Shown: piece by piece, positions 26,314-34,174 of the stretch
Layout of the letters: each line of letters begins with the position of its first letter
How positions within the stretch are numbered: the first letter of the stretch is position 1
NCBI GenBank assembly: GCA_030378005.1
Contig: JAUCGF010000103.1
Coordinates: 1-54,380, forward strand
Reading direction: 5' to 3'
From: Desulfococcaceae bacterium HSG9
GTDB lineage: Bacteria; Desulfobacterota; Desulfobacteria; Desulfobacterales; JAUCGF01
DNA: 54,380 nucleotides
The notes under the pieces: generated by a model
Seen by the model: the letters and a program-made list of their open reading frames with translations, nothing else
What the model was told of the DNA's origin: nothing
Database searches by the model: none
Made by a program: the position numbers and the translations under genes

Positions 26314-27180
26314 TTAAGATTGGAAATAACTGCGCTCCAGGGAACGCAGACGATCAAGACCGATTAAACGATTGAACTCATCAAAAGAGACCATCCTGTT
26401 GCTGAAACCGGCAGTGGTCCCGGTAGCGGCGATTTCAGCCATCAGGTCTCCCACTGCCTTTGCCACAGCGTAAGTTGCGGCCACCGGAAAAACGACCGTG
26501 TTGTAACCGATTTCCTCCAACTCGGCCGCGGAAAGCAAAGGCGACTTACCTCCTTCAATGTTATTGGCAAGTGTGGGAGCATCCACTTCGGCGTTAATCA
26601 CCCGCATTTGCTCTACTGTGGTAGGAGCTTCCACAAAAATCAGATCCGCACCGGCTTCACGAAACAGATTGCCCCTTTCAACCGCATCTTCCAGGCCATT
26701 GACAGCCAGGGCGTCAGTGCGGGCCATAATAACGAAATCATCGTCAATTCTGACATCTACCGCGGCTTTTACCTTGGCGATCATTTCCTCGGTTTCAATG
26801 ACCTGTTTATCAAGCATGTGGCCGCATCGTTTGGGAAAAACCTGATCTTCAATGAACATCCCGGCCGCTCCGGCTCTTTCAATCTCTTTGACAGTGCGTC
26901 GAACGTTGAGTACGCCGCCATGTCCGGTGTCACCGTCCGTGAAGACCGGGATATCCACGGCGTCTGTAACTCGGCGAACACAATCAACCATTTCGGTCAA
27001 GGATAAAAAGGATATATCCGGCAGACCTAAAAGTGAGGCGCTGGACGCGTACCCGCCGATAGTCACCGCATTGAATCCGGCCTGTTCCACGATTTTTGCC
27101 GTAAGGGCATCATGTGCGCCCGGCATAACCAATATGGCATCTTCAAGGATATATTTTCGAAGTAAGCTTGTTTTTTTCAC
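26314..27180 (-). CDS. isocitrate lyase/PEP mutase superfamily lyase
   Basis: A 288-residue TIM-barrel enzyme. The lyase signature KRCGH is at 117-121, so the catalytic Cys119 is present. Metal-binding acids appear in VFTDGDTGHGG (81-89). True PEP mutases lack this Cys, so a C-C bond lyase acting on a 2-alkylmalate, 2-methylisocitrate or oxaloacetate-like substrate is likely. The start is GTG 27180 with AAAGGAG 9 nt upstream. It is the first gene of an operon with the TRAP transporter, which suggests that the transporter imports this enzyme's substrate or its precursor. An operator-like site lies 17-33 bp upstream. No methylcitrate synthase is nearby. Confidence 0.87.
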   Translation of the reverse strand: MKKTSLLRKYILEDAILVMPGAHDALTAKIVEQAGFNAVTIGGYASSASLLGLPDISFLSLTEMVDCVRRVTDAVDIPVFTDGDTGHGGVLNVRRTVKEIERAGAAGMFIEDQVFPKRCGHMLDKQVIETEEMIAKVKAAVDVRIDDDFVIMARTDALAVNGLEDAVERGNLFREAGADLIFVEAPTTVEQMRVINAEVDAPTLANNIEGGKSPLLSAAELEEIGYNTVVFPVAATYAVAKAVGDLMAEIAATGTTAGFSNRMVSFDEFNRLIGLDRLRSLERSYFQS

Positions 27181-27196
27181 TTTTTGACACTCCTTT

Positions 27197-27213
27197 GTTT
27201 ACCCATAGCAAAC
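27197..27213. promoter_or_regulatory. operator-like site before the lyase/TRAP operon
   Basis: The sequence has the form GTTTAC-N4-AGCAAAC, a 17-bp imperfect dyad located just upstream of the lyase gene. The same form recurs at 27844-27860 before the XRE-cupin gene. Pairing with a neighbouring regulator makes it a likely binding site for that protein. Confidence 0.6.
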
Positions 27214-27230
27214 ACCACGGGCAAAAAAAA

Positions 27231-27836
27231 TTATTCACCGCGCAAGGGATTACAAAAGACCATCAATACGCGGGCTTGTTTCGGGCCGATACTGCGTGAC
27301 TTATGGGGACGGTCGGAATCAAAATACATCGCATCACCCGCCTGAAGAATATAGGTCTGGCCATCGTAGTAAAATTCATTTATGCCTTCCAGAACAAAAA
27401 CAAATTCCTGACCTTCATGCACGAGAGGCTTGGGCCCGAATTGCTTGCTGACGGTGACGATGTAGGAATCCATGAATCGGTCCGATTTATGGAATGCAAA
27501 TGATTCATAAACGGAATCGGGAGCAGCTCCTGTATGGGTGATAGGCTGGCGCTGCCCGGCCCTGACCAATGAAAATTTGGCTTGTTTCCGCCGGGTCTTC
27601 TCTCCGGTTATAAGCGAGACAGCATCTATGCCCAGGCCAAAGGCGATTTTTGTCAAAGTTCCGATAGTTGGAGTTTTGTCCTCATTTTCTATTTGTGATA
27701 AATATCCCTTGGACAACCCTGCAGCCTTGGCCAGTTTCTCAAGCGTCCAGTCACGTTCAAGCCTTTTAGCCCTGATGCGGTTGGCAATCGCTTTTTCAAG
27801 AGCTTGTCCATTCTTTTCATTTTGTACCTGATTCAT
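27231..27836 (-). CDS. XRE-family regulator with C-terminal cupin domain
   Basis: A 201-residue regulator. Residues about 15-70 form a Cro/C1-type helix-turn-helix (RLERDWTLEKLAKAAGLSKG, then YLSQIENEDKTPTIGTLTKI). Residues about 105-198 form a cupin sensor (LVHEGQEFVFVLEGINEFYY, LQAGDAMYFDSDRPH). Such proteins (PuuR/SutR-like architecture) sense small molecules and usually repress a neighbouring catabolic operon and themselves. Its gene is co-directional with and 50 bp upstream of the lyase gene, and matching operator-like sites precede both. That supports local control and autoregulation (inference). Confidence 0.93.
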   Translation of the reverse strand: MNQVQNEKNGQALEKAIANRIRAKRLERDWTLEKLAKAAGLSKGYLSQIENEDKTPTIGTLTKIAFGLGIDAVSLITGEKTRRKQAKFSLVRAGQRQPITHTGAAPDSVYESFAFHKSDRFMDSYIVTVSKQFGPKPLVHEGQEFVFVLEGINEFYYDGQTYILQAGDAMYFDSDRPHKSRSIGPKQARVLMVFCNPLRGE

Positions 27837-27843
27837 AACAATA

Positions 27844-27860
27844 GTTTACTATCAGCAAAC
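27844..27860. promoter_or_regulatory. operator-like site before the XRE-cupin gene
   Basis: This is a second GTTTAC-N4-AGCAAAC dyad, 8-24 bp before the regulator's start codon. A bound protein would cover the translation or transcription start, which fits autorepression. The gap from here to 28011 shows nothing else I can name. Confidence 0.6.
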
Positions 27861-28011
27861 ATAAAAAGCAAGCGTTTTTTTGCCTATGTAAATTCCCCAT
27901 AGATGGCGAGCCGGAGACTTTTGAGTTTGTCATTGCTGACAAATACGGAAAACATCAGCAAATTATATGGTAAAGCAAGTGAATAATTTTATGCCATTTT
28001 TTACAGATCTG

Positions 28012-28039
28012 TTGACATTTGATAAAATCATCTTAATTT
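28012..28039 (+). promoter_or_regulatory. possible promoter for the comM-like gene
   Basis: TTGACA (28012-28017) and TAATTT (28034-28039) are spaced 16 bp apart, about 115 bp before the chosen GTG start. Confidence 0.4.
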
Positions 28040-28154
28040 TCAAGTGATTAGCAACTATAATACTTTCAAATTGTTTTCGTTGCAAGCCCTTGTGAATACC
28101 GGCCTCTGGCGAAAATCGAATTTGAAATGTCAACAGAACCCGGGAGGAAAAGAC

Positions 28155-29687
28155 GTGTTAGCCAGAGTTTTCAGCAGCGCGCTGATCGGTATTGATGCTT
28201 ATTTGGTTGAAGTTGAAGTGGATATCAATTTTGGTCTGCCGTTTTTTACCACAGTCGGCCTTCCGGAGGCAGCGGTGAAAGAAAGTAAAGAAAGGGTCAA
28301 ATCGGCAATTAAAAATACAGGCTATACCTTTCCGGATGACCGTATTACCGTTAACTTGGCGCCAGCCAATATAAAAAAAGAGGGTACCGGGTTCGATCTT
28401 CCCATCGCGTTAGGTATATTGATTGCCACCCAACTGATTCCTCAGGATATCGTTTCCCAATATCTGTTTATGGGTGAACTCTCATTGGATGGCCGCATCA
28501 AACCGGTTAACGGATCTCTTCCCATGGCAATCGCCGCCAAAAAAGCCGGATATCAGGGCGTTATAATACCTTTGGAGAATAGCCGCGAAGCGTCTGTTGT
28601 AGATGGCATTTCGATTTTACCGGCAGCCACTTTACATCAGGTGATTGATTTTTTACGCGGTTTTACTTTAATCGAACCCGTTAAAACCGATATAAACGCC
28701 TTGTTTGATTATGAAAACCGCTTTGATTTTGATTTTTCCGAAGTCATGGGGCAGGAACATGTCAAGCGTTCTCTGGAGGTCGCCGCGGCCGGCGGGCATA
28801 ATTTGGTGATGATCGGTCCTCCCGGATCAGGTAAAACCATGTTGGCCAAACGTTTGCCCACGATTCTTCCGCCCATAACATTTGACGAAGCCATTGAAAC
28901 CACCAAAATTTTTTCGGTGGTGGGGATGTTGGATAAAGAACAAGCACTCGTCACCCAAAGGCCCTTTCGTTCTCCGCACCACACCATTTCAGATGCAGGA
29001 CTCATCGGCGGAGGCCATATTCCGCGTCCCGGAGAGGTCAGTTTAGCGCATAACGGCGTTCTTTTTTTAGATGAACTGACAGAATTTAAAAAGCATGTTT
29101 TGGAAGTGCTACGCCAACCGTTGGAAGATTTCAAGGTGACAATTTCCAGAGCCATAACAACCATTACCTATCCGGCCAGTTTCATGTTAGTTGCGGCTAT
29201 GAATCCATGTCCTTGCGGCTTTTTTTCCGATCCGCTGCATGAGTGCCGCTGTTCGCCACAGCAAATTCAACGATACCGCTCTAAAATATCCGGCCCGTTG
29301 ATGGATCGCATTGATATTCATGTGGAAGTTCCGGCTGTCCCCTACAAAGACCTGATGCTTGAAACCGAATCCGAACCCTCCCACGCCATCCGCAAACGTG
29401 TGACCGAAGCGCGCTCCTTTCAAACACAAAGGTTTGCTCGAACCAAAATTTATTGTAATGCGCAAATGAGCAACCGCCTGATTAAAAAGCACTGCGCGAT
29501 TGATGCACCATCTGCGCAATTGCTTGAATCCGCCATTGAAAAACTAGGGCTATCGGCTCGCGCGTATCATCGCATTTTAAAGATCGCACGCACTATTGCC
29601 GACCTTGAAGGCGCACCGGCGATTCAAACCGAACATATTTCGGAAGCGGTGCAATATCGGAGTTTGGATAGGGGCAAAATTTTTTAA
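28155..29687 (+). CDS. comM: YifB/ComM family Mg chelatase-like AAA ATPase
   Basis: A 510-residue protein. The N-terminal YifB domain begins [20 protein letters not shown]. The AAA core has Walker A GPPGSGKT (about residue 220), Walker [12 protein letters not shown] (about 300) and the family zinc-like cysteines NPCPCGFF...[11 protein letters not shown] (about 350-370). ComM is a hexameric branch-migration helicase that helps integrate incoming DNA in natural transformation. GTG 28155 follows GGGAGG and gives the family's normal N-terminus; an in-frame upstream start would add 37 residues without homology. It stands alone. Confidence 0.93.
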   Translation: MLARVFSSALIGIDAYLVEVEVDINFGLPFFTTVGLPEAAVKESKERVKSAIKNTGYTFPDDRITVNLAPANIKKEGTGFDLPIALGILIATQLIPQDIVSQYLFMGELSLDGRIKPVNGSLPMAIAAKKAGYQGVIIPLENSREASVVDGISILPAATLHQVIDFLRGFTLIEPVKTDINALFDYENRFDFDFSEVMGQEHVKRSLEVAAAGGHNLVMIGPPGSGKTMLAKRLPTILPPITFDEAIETTKIFSVVGMLDKEQALVTQRPFRSPHHTISDAGLIGGGHIPRPGEVSLAHNGVLFLDELTEFKKHVLEVLRQPLEDFKVTISRAITTITYPASFMLVAAMNPCPCGFFSDPLHECRCSPQQIQRYRSKISGPLMDRIDIHVEVPAVPYKDLMLETESEPSHAIRKRVTEARSFQTQRFARTKIYCNAQMSNRLIKKHCAIDAPSAQLLESAIEKLGLSARAYHRILKIARTIADLEGAPAIQTEHISEAVQYRSLDRGKIF

Positions 29688-29715
29688 GGTATGCAAAATA
29701 AAAAAGGCGGGACAG

Positions 29716-29789
29716 ACGTAGGTTGGGTTGAGGAACGAAACCCAACATCAGCCTGAATTTGTTGGGTTTCGTTCCTCAACCCAACCTAC
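29716..29789. repeat. 31-bp perfect inverted repeat after comM
   Basis: The arms 29716-29746 and 29759-29789 are exact complements, 31 bp each, with a 12-nt loop. An outer GGGACA/TGTCCC pair lies at 29708-29713 and 29801-29806. The core text (GTAGGTTGGGTTGAGGAACG) is of a type seen as a dispersed hairpin repeat in many bacteria. The only uracil-rich follow-up is the terminator 40 bp further on. Confidence 0.8.
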
Positions 29790-29832
29790 GACTACATTTA
29801 GTGTCCCAGCTTATGTTGGTAGCCGAAAATAA

Positions 29833-29864
29833 AAAAGGCGGGACTGTAAACAGCCCCGCCTTTT
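29833..29864 (+). terminator. rho-independent terminator after comM
   Basis: The arms AAAAGGCGGGACTG and CAGCCCCGCCTTTT pair in 13 of 14 positions around a 4-nt TAAA loop. A4 and T4 tracts on the two sides would let it work in both directions. Confidence 0.75.
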
Positions 29865-29891
29865 CAGTTGATATAATAGTTTTTTATTATT

Positions 29892-30118
29892 TTACGAATT
29901 TTTCGTGATGCCTTCACCATCTAAACCATTATCCAGACCAACCAAATATGAGCCTCTACCGGTTCCTAATATTTCGCCACCGCCAGCATATTTCCAAGCA
30001 CCGGATTGATCAAAATTCCTGAACCAGCCGCTTACGTTGGAAAAAAGCGCGTTGCCATCTTCATCTTTCTTGCTCCTGCTCTTAATCTTATTCTTGCTCG
30101 TGTCATTCGATTAAGAGC
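29892..30118 (-). pseudogene. C-terminal remnant of an unrecognised protein
   Basis: A minus-strand frame of about 75 codons without a start ends at a TAA (29892-29894). It reads SKKDEDGNALFSNVSGWFRN, then a glycine-rich GGGEILGTGRGSYLVGLDNG part. Composition and phasing look like coding sequence, and the upstream part is disrupted by Lys/Ser/Arg-rich text and a stop. The family is not recognised. It probably belongs to the decayed zone that runs to 31500. Confidence 0.35.
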
Positions 30119-30183
30119 AAAAGCAATATTAAGAGCTGGAATTTAGTTCTTTAGAAATGGGAAAGTTATTTAATCACTGATCC

Positions 30184-30695
30184 TTAGTAACTATACTCTG
30201 TATGACCATCAGGATATATCCTGGACCTGGCGCGTCGTGCCGGCCAACACTGGGGGGGTACGGCAATCGGGTTTTGCGTGATATGAGTATAGGCTGTTTC
30301 AATATGTACGGCCAGCGTTGTGATATCCCCTCCGAGTCCCATTGGACCCCGCCCCATGTAATTGACAGCCTCTTCCAGTTCCACTTCCATTTCAGCGATT
30401 TCAAGATCATGGTGACGTTGCCCTACCGGACGGGCAATGGCTTCCTTGGCCAGTTTCATACAAGGTCTGCCGTTCCCCCGATTCCCACACCGATAATACC
30501 GGGTGGACATGGATTGGCACCGGTTTCAAAAACCGTATCGATCACGAATTTTTTCAGCGCGGAAACGCCGTGAGCCGGATAAAACATTACCAGATAGATA
30601 TGGCCTGCAGTCAAAGACATCATCATGGCAGGCAGGATGAGCGTATGGATGGAATAAAAGCGGGTAAGCGTAAGGTCGGATACGGTGATGCTCAT
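30184..30695 (-). pseudogene. class I fumarase/tartrate dehydratase alpha remnant joined to a cytochrome-b-like piece
   Basis: Reading on the minus strand, the middle part gives GVSALKKFVIDTVFETGANP, CPPGIIGVGIGGTADL, then after a frame change MKLAKEAIARPVGQRH, GPMGLGGDITTLAVHIETAY, THITQNPIAV and a C-terminus in YPDGHTEYSY. These are the conserved C-terminal blocks of the class I fumarase alpha domain. The frame change at about 30463 is explained by one missing base in ADLCMKLAKE. Upstream of residue 35 the same frame reads TLTRFYSIHTLILPAMMMSL, which resembles a heme-binding helix of a cytochrome b/b6. The locus therefore looks like a deletion fusion of two genes, later frameshifted. It is not functional. 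Confidence 0.7.
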
Positions 30696-30711
30696 ATTCT
30701 CTGTGATTACC

Positions 30712-31483
30712 GGATTTACAACAAAACCGAAGACAGCTGAACTGAAAATGACTGTTTTTCGGACATGCTGTTGAAAGCGAAAACACGCGGTTTCAAACCT
30801 GAGTGCGTTCTTTCAGACAGTCGATATGCAGGACTGAAAAATTTCAAAACTATCCGGGATTGCGGACAGGCCAGGATGACCCGCCTGAAACCGAACCGTC
30901 TTATAAATCCTGACAGCATCGGTGACATCCCCCTGTCATCGGCTGATATTTCAGAAACCGGAACTGCGGTTTATCTCAAAGGCTACAGGTTTGTCAAAGT
31001 ATTCGGAATTATCGACAGAAACGGCGGTACCGAATACCAGGCCACTGATGAACTTTATATGGATGAATTCCGGCGCATCCGGCTTTCCGATTTCTCACAG
31101 ACAATTGAGGAATACCATCGCGGACTGAAACAATTCTGCGGAGTCGAACGCTGCTGATGCAGAGCGTCAGTCAAAGGCTCAGAGAAACCATATAGGTCTG
31201 TCTATACGAAGAACCTTTCTGAGATTCGAAATATTCAGTCTGAAAACCGGACATAGCCGGTTCGAAGGGGCGCATTCCCAAAAAGTAGGAATACTTGATA
31301 ACTTATTGAATTTATTGATAGCTAAAAAATTCCCCTGAAATATGGCATCCAATAAAATCATTGAGTTAGGTTAACCAATTGAAAAGTTCCTACTTTTTGG
31401 GAATGCACCCGTTCGAAGCAAAGAATCGTATTATCCGGGATGCTGTCAGGGCATATTTGGCAGAGCCTGCCTATGCTTTTTAG
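30712..31483 (+). pseudogene. decayed DDE transposase, split by a MITE
   Basis: The plus strand reads CDYRIYNKTED, then a stop, then MLLKAKTRGFKPECVLSDSR, YLKGYRFVKVFGIIDRNG, and TIEEYHRGLKQFCGVERC. After a frameshift it reads AQRNHIGLSIRRTFLRFE. After the 144-bp insertion it continues AKNRIIRDAVRAYLAEPAY and stops at 31483. The E..HRGLKQ..G.ER block and the AQRNHI segment are the C-terminal catalytic region of a DDE transposase of the IS4/IS701 kind. The 5' half is missing. Stops, frameshifts and the insertion make it dead. Confidence 0.8.
31267..31410. mobile_element. MITE family D (144 bp) inside the transposase remnant
   Basis: The terminal inverted repeats are about 24 bp: one end begins GGGGCGCATTCCCAAAAAGT, and the other is its complement with one or two changes. 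The direct flanks GTTCGAA (31260-31266 and 31411-31417) are a 7-bp target duplication. Removing the element plus one flank rejoins the transposase frame. No coding capacity. Confidence 0.9.
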
Positions 31484-31531
31484 CTGACTGCGTAATTCCG
31501 TAACTCCTATTTGTAATTTGTTCTTTGAGTT

Positions 31532-32473
31532 TTATTTGTTATTGGCAAGAAACATTTGCGTCAACCTATCCCATCCGAGCTCCGGCATTGCACCGAAAAT
31601 ATCATGAGCAATCTGGCCGCCGTCAGCAGCAAGCGGTCCGGCGGTTTCTTCGATCACGTCATAAAGACGGCGGACGTCTTGTTTCAACATCTCCTCAGTT
31701 TCATCCCCTAAGCAGAGAGATTTAAGGTCTTGTCTCAGGGTATTGGAATGCACCCGCATAATCCAACCGTCTGAATAAGGATCGTCACTTGCTTTTTCTG
31801 CGATTTCCCTGAAACGCGGGTTGACATCGGTTACAACACCGCTTACAGGAGAAAGGATGTCCGCCCGGTTATGACCGCGTTTGAGCTGAATATCGCCTTG
31901 ATTTTGCTTTACCATTTTTCCCACTAAGGGCGCTTCGATCTGATCCGGAGTTCCGAAAACCCGGAAAGCAAAATCGTCCAAGCCCACCCGTATCATCGAG
32001 CCTTCTTCGATTTTCGCCCAGGTGTGGCCCTTATGTAAATAGTATCCTTGAGGAAATCGAATGCCATCTATATCAAGAACATCCACAGGCTTGACCACGG
32101 CATACACAGTGTATTGATCCTGAAAGTATTGATCAAATTCACAGTCACTACAGTGATAATCGTTGGTACACGCTCTGAAATCGATCCGTCTTTTCATATA
32201 GTGAAGGCAGGGGCGCTTGGATGCGGGGAGTTCTCTCAGCTGATCTTGCCATAAGACGATCTTTTGTCTTTTTTCTTTAACGATGCCGCCTTGTTCCCTG
32301 AGAAACTCATTATCCCGAGCCGTTTTTTGCATGATCCGGTCAAATTTACACGCACTGCATTGATAATCTGTATCGCAGAGTTTTCGGGTCACGATCCCTG
32401 CCTGCATCCACAGGCAGGGATCGGAATCTTTTGATATTCCGTTCGTTTGCAGAGTCATTTTCATAATAAACAC
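31532..32473 (-). CDS. Cys-rich protein with GcvH-like domain, paralog 2
   Basis: A protein of about 313 residues. The N-terminal half has two identical-spacing motifs C-x12-C-x5-C-x2-C (PCLWMQ...KLCDTDYQCSACKFD and PCLHYM...RACTNDYHCSDCEFD), a likely metal or Fe-S ligand set. The C-terminal half (about 140-240) follows the GcvH hammerhead (YYLHKGHTWAKIEEGSMIRV, ADILSPVSGVVTDVNP). The position of the lipoyl lysine is occupied by His (GHNRADILSPV), so it should not be lipoylated. The tail GPLAADGGQIAHDIFGAMPE is shared with the paralog. Three start codons are possible: GTG 32473, ATG 32464 and ATG 32458. It lies downstream of its paralog, with a MITE between. Function unknown. Confidence 0.75.
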   Translation of the reverse strand: MFIMKMTLQTNGISKDSDPCLWMQAGIVTRKLCDTDYQCSACKFDRIMQKTARDNEFLREQGGIVKEKRQKIVLWQDQLRELPASKRPCLHYMKRRIDFRACTNDYHCSDCEFDQYFQDQYTVYAVVKPVDVLDIDGIRFPQGYYLHKGHTWAKIEEGSMIRVGLDDFAFRVFGTPDQIEAPLVGKMVKQNQGDIQLKRGHNRADILSPVSGVVTDVNPRFREIAEKASDDPYSDGWIMRVHSNTLRQDLKSLCLGDETEEMLKQDVRRLYDVIEETAGPLAADGGQIAHDIFGAMPELGWDRLTQMFLANNK

Positions 32474-32516
32474 CGTTAAGTTTTAAGGAAACCGTTCACT
32501 TCCCCTGCACGATCTA

Positions 32517-32641
32517 GTGTTGTGTCAAGTTTAAGATGACGAGTGAAAATCAGGAGTGCAGACTTCAGTTTGCCGCTTTCAGAGCGCTTTGGCAAACTGA
32601 AGTCAGCACTCCTGCCCGTCAGCTAAATGTTGACACAACAC
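32517..32641. mobile_element. MITE-like element family C, copy 2 (125 bp)
   Basis: The ends are GTGTTGTGTCAA and TTGACACAACAC. The element is flanked by TA on both sides (32515-32516 and 32642-32643). The target dinucleotide and size fit an IS630/Tc1-mariner-derived MITE (inference). It sits between the two paralogous Cys-rich genes. Confidence 0.8.
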
Positions 32642-32680
32642 TAGTTCCCATGCTTTGCGTGGGAATCAGAGGGGGAACGA

Positions 32681-33679
32681 TTACGTTTTAAGAAATGTTT
32701 TGGTCAGGTTATTCCACCCTAAATCCGGCAAATTCCCGTAAATATCTCTGCTAAAATGACCGCCATCGGCAGCCAACGGCCCGGCGACTTCTTCGACCAT
32801 CTGTTCAAGTTGAGCGACTTCTCCATTAATCCAATTCAGGCTTCCCGTATCACTCATAAGGTTTTTTACAGATTTTTTGATATTGCCGGTACGAACCAAG
32901 AATAACCAACCATCTCCATAAGGTTCATGGGCAGTCAATTTCGGATTTTCCCTGACTTCGGAGTTGACTTCGACAATAACACCTCCCACCGGAGAAAGCA
33001 TATCAGCCATGTTATCCTTTCGTCGCAGACCCCATCCGGCCGCATCCGGATCAAGTTCTTTGCCCATCAAGGGAAGGTCGAACGCATCCGCTTCACCCAA
33101 CAGTTTCATGGAAAAATCATCCACGCCGATTCGAATGTATCCGCCGCTTTCAATCCGCGCCCAGGAATGGCCGTTGTGAAAATGATAATCCATGGGAACA
33201 GCGAAACCTTTGACTTCATGCACATCTGTGGGCGAGTGATTGGTTTTTGCTGAAAGGACTTCTTCAAAATATTGGTCGAAATCGCAATGAGCGCACTCGT
33301 AATTGTAAGCGCAGGCACGTCGTTCGATTCGGCCGGTCAGGCTGTGCCGACAAACTCGATCCATATCGGTCCGCCTTCTCATGGCATCTTGCCAACTGGT
33401 GATCTTGCCTTTTTTTACTTGAGACATCATTCCACGGTCATACTTGCATGTGGTGCAATCAAAATAATTGTTGCAGTTCTTAAATTTGGTAACCCCCGCT
33501 CCTGCCCACACACATGGTTTGTCAGTACCAGCCTCCTTATCCGGCCGTACCATCCAAACCTGTCCGCCTAAAACACTTGGAATTTCATCGGAATAACTCT
33601 TGTCGTGAACCGCGCCTTTTCTGTAAGTGGAACCATATCCCAAATTGCTTCTTCGCTCTTTTGTGATTTCTTTAGCCAT
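32681..33679 (-). CDS. Cys-rich protein with GcvH-like domain, paralog 1
   Basis: A 332-residue cytoplasmic protein, the first gene after a sigma-54 promoter. It has two C-x12-C-x5-C-x2-C motifs (PCVWAG...NCNNYFDCTTCKYD and VCRHSL...ACAYNYECAHCDFD), then a GcvH-like fold (YHFHNGHSWARIESGGYIRI, ADMLSPVGGVIVEVNSEV, YGDGWLFLVR). Asp occupies the lipoyl-lysine position, with a Lys one residue earlier, so normal lipoylation is doubtful. The C-terminal tail has GPLAADGGHFSRDIYGNLPD. AAGGAGG precedes the ATG. The first 45 residues are an extension absent from paralog 2. I know GcvH-like proteins from lipoate-dependent sulfur oxidation, but no such partners are seen here. Function not established. 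Confidence 0.8.
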   Translation of the reverse strand: MAKEITKERRSNLGYGSTYRKGAVHDKSYSDEIPSVLGGQVWMVRPDKEAGTDKPCVWAGAGVTKFKNCNNYFDCTTCKYDRGMMSQVKKGKITSWQDAMRRRTDMDRVCRHSLTGRIERRACAYNYECAHCDFDQYFEEVLSAKTNHSPTDVHEVKGFAVPMDYHFHNGHSWARIESGGYIRIGVDDFSMKLLGEADAFDLPLMGKELDPDAAGWGLRRKDNMADMLSPVGGVIVEVNSEVRENPKLTAHEPYGDGWLFLVRTGNIKKSVKNLMSDTGSLNWINGEVAQLEQMVEEVAGPLAADGGHFSRDIYGNLPDLGWNNLTKTFLKT

Positions 33680-33743
33680 GTCATCCTCCTTGTTATTTTT
33701 AAACTGTTGAATTTTTAATTTTTTGTTTTTTAATTATTATATA

Positions 33744-33760
33744 AAGCAAGAAGCGTGCCA
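33744..33760 (-). promoter_or_regulatory. sigma-54 (RpoN) promoter for the Cys-rich GcvH-like genes
   Basis: On the minus strand the sequence is TGGCAC-GCTTC-TTGCTT, an essentially perfect -24/-12 element with the GG and GC doublets correctly spaced. It faces the gene starting at 33679, with about 65 nt between the -12 box and the start codon. Confidence 0.85.
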
Positions 33761-33860
33761 GCTTGTGGCAAAATAGGCAGGAATATATATAACTATCTAA
33801 TATAATAGAATTTAAATAATATTTGTTTGGATGCCGCTATTGTAAAGCGTTAATTGGAAG

Positions 33861-33989
33861 TGTTGTAAAATTCAACAGTCATAGGGAAGCAAATAAAATA
33901 TATCGAATGGAAAAAGACTATATTTATTATGATTTGAATCGGTTACAGGAGTGTTGAATTTTTCGACATGTCAGTTGATTTTTTCAACA
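33861..33989. promoter_or_regulatory. three dyads, probable enhancer-binding-protein sites
   Basis: Three 17-bp dyads of the form TGTTG-N7-CAACA occur: 33861-33877, 33952-33968 (one mismatch) and 33973-33989 (first base differs). The last two have centres 21 bp apart, two helical turns. They lie about 135-250 bp upstream of the sigma-54 start site, where activators of RpoN promoters normally bind. No such activator gene is in the window. The rest of the 33680-34013 gap is AT-rich without a gene. Confidence 0.6.
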
Positions 33990-34013
33990 TGGTTTTACGT
34001 TTTCAAAAAAGTA

Positions 34014-34168
34014 TCAGTAGATGGAAAGTTCAGGAGTGCAAAAATTTAGCGCAACGATTTTCAGCATCTGATTCCACCCGGAGGCTGGCGGATTCAGGGC
34101 CGGCAAAAAACCGCCAGGCTTAATTTTTGCGCTCCATGCCGTATTTTCAGGTATTTTCCATCTACTGA
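34014..34168. mobile_element. palindromic element family B, copy 3 (inverted)
   Basis: About 155 bp from TCAGTAGATGG to CCATCTACTGA. The internal arms are GGAGTGCAAAAATTTAGCGC and GGCTTAATTTTTGCGCTCC. The orientation is opposite to copies 1 and 2. It lies after the stop of the membrane protein gene. Confidence 0.75.
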
Positions 34169-34174
34169 ATATAT

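Noticed and set aside
26314..27180. Phosphonate biosynthesis PEP mutase
   Set aside because: The KRCGH lyase motif with its catalytic Cys is present, and no phosphonopyruvate decarboxylase gene is nearby.
31532..33679. Second functional GcvH genes
   Set aside because: The fold is recognisable, but the lipoyl-attachment lysine is replaced in both paralogs and a large Cys-rich half is fused, so an ordinary H-protein role is unlikely.
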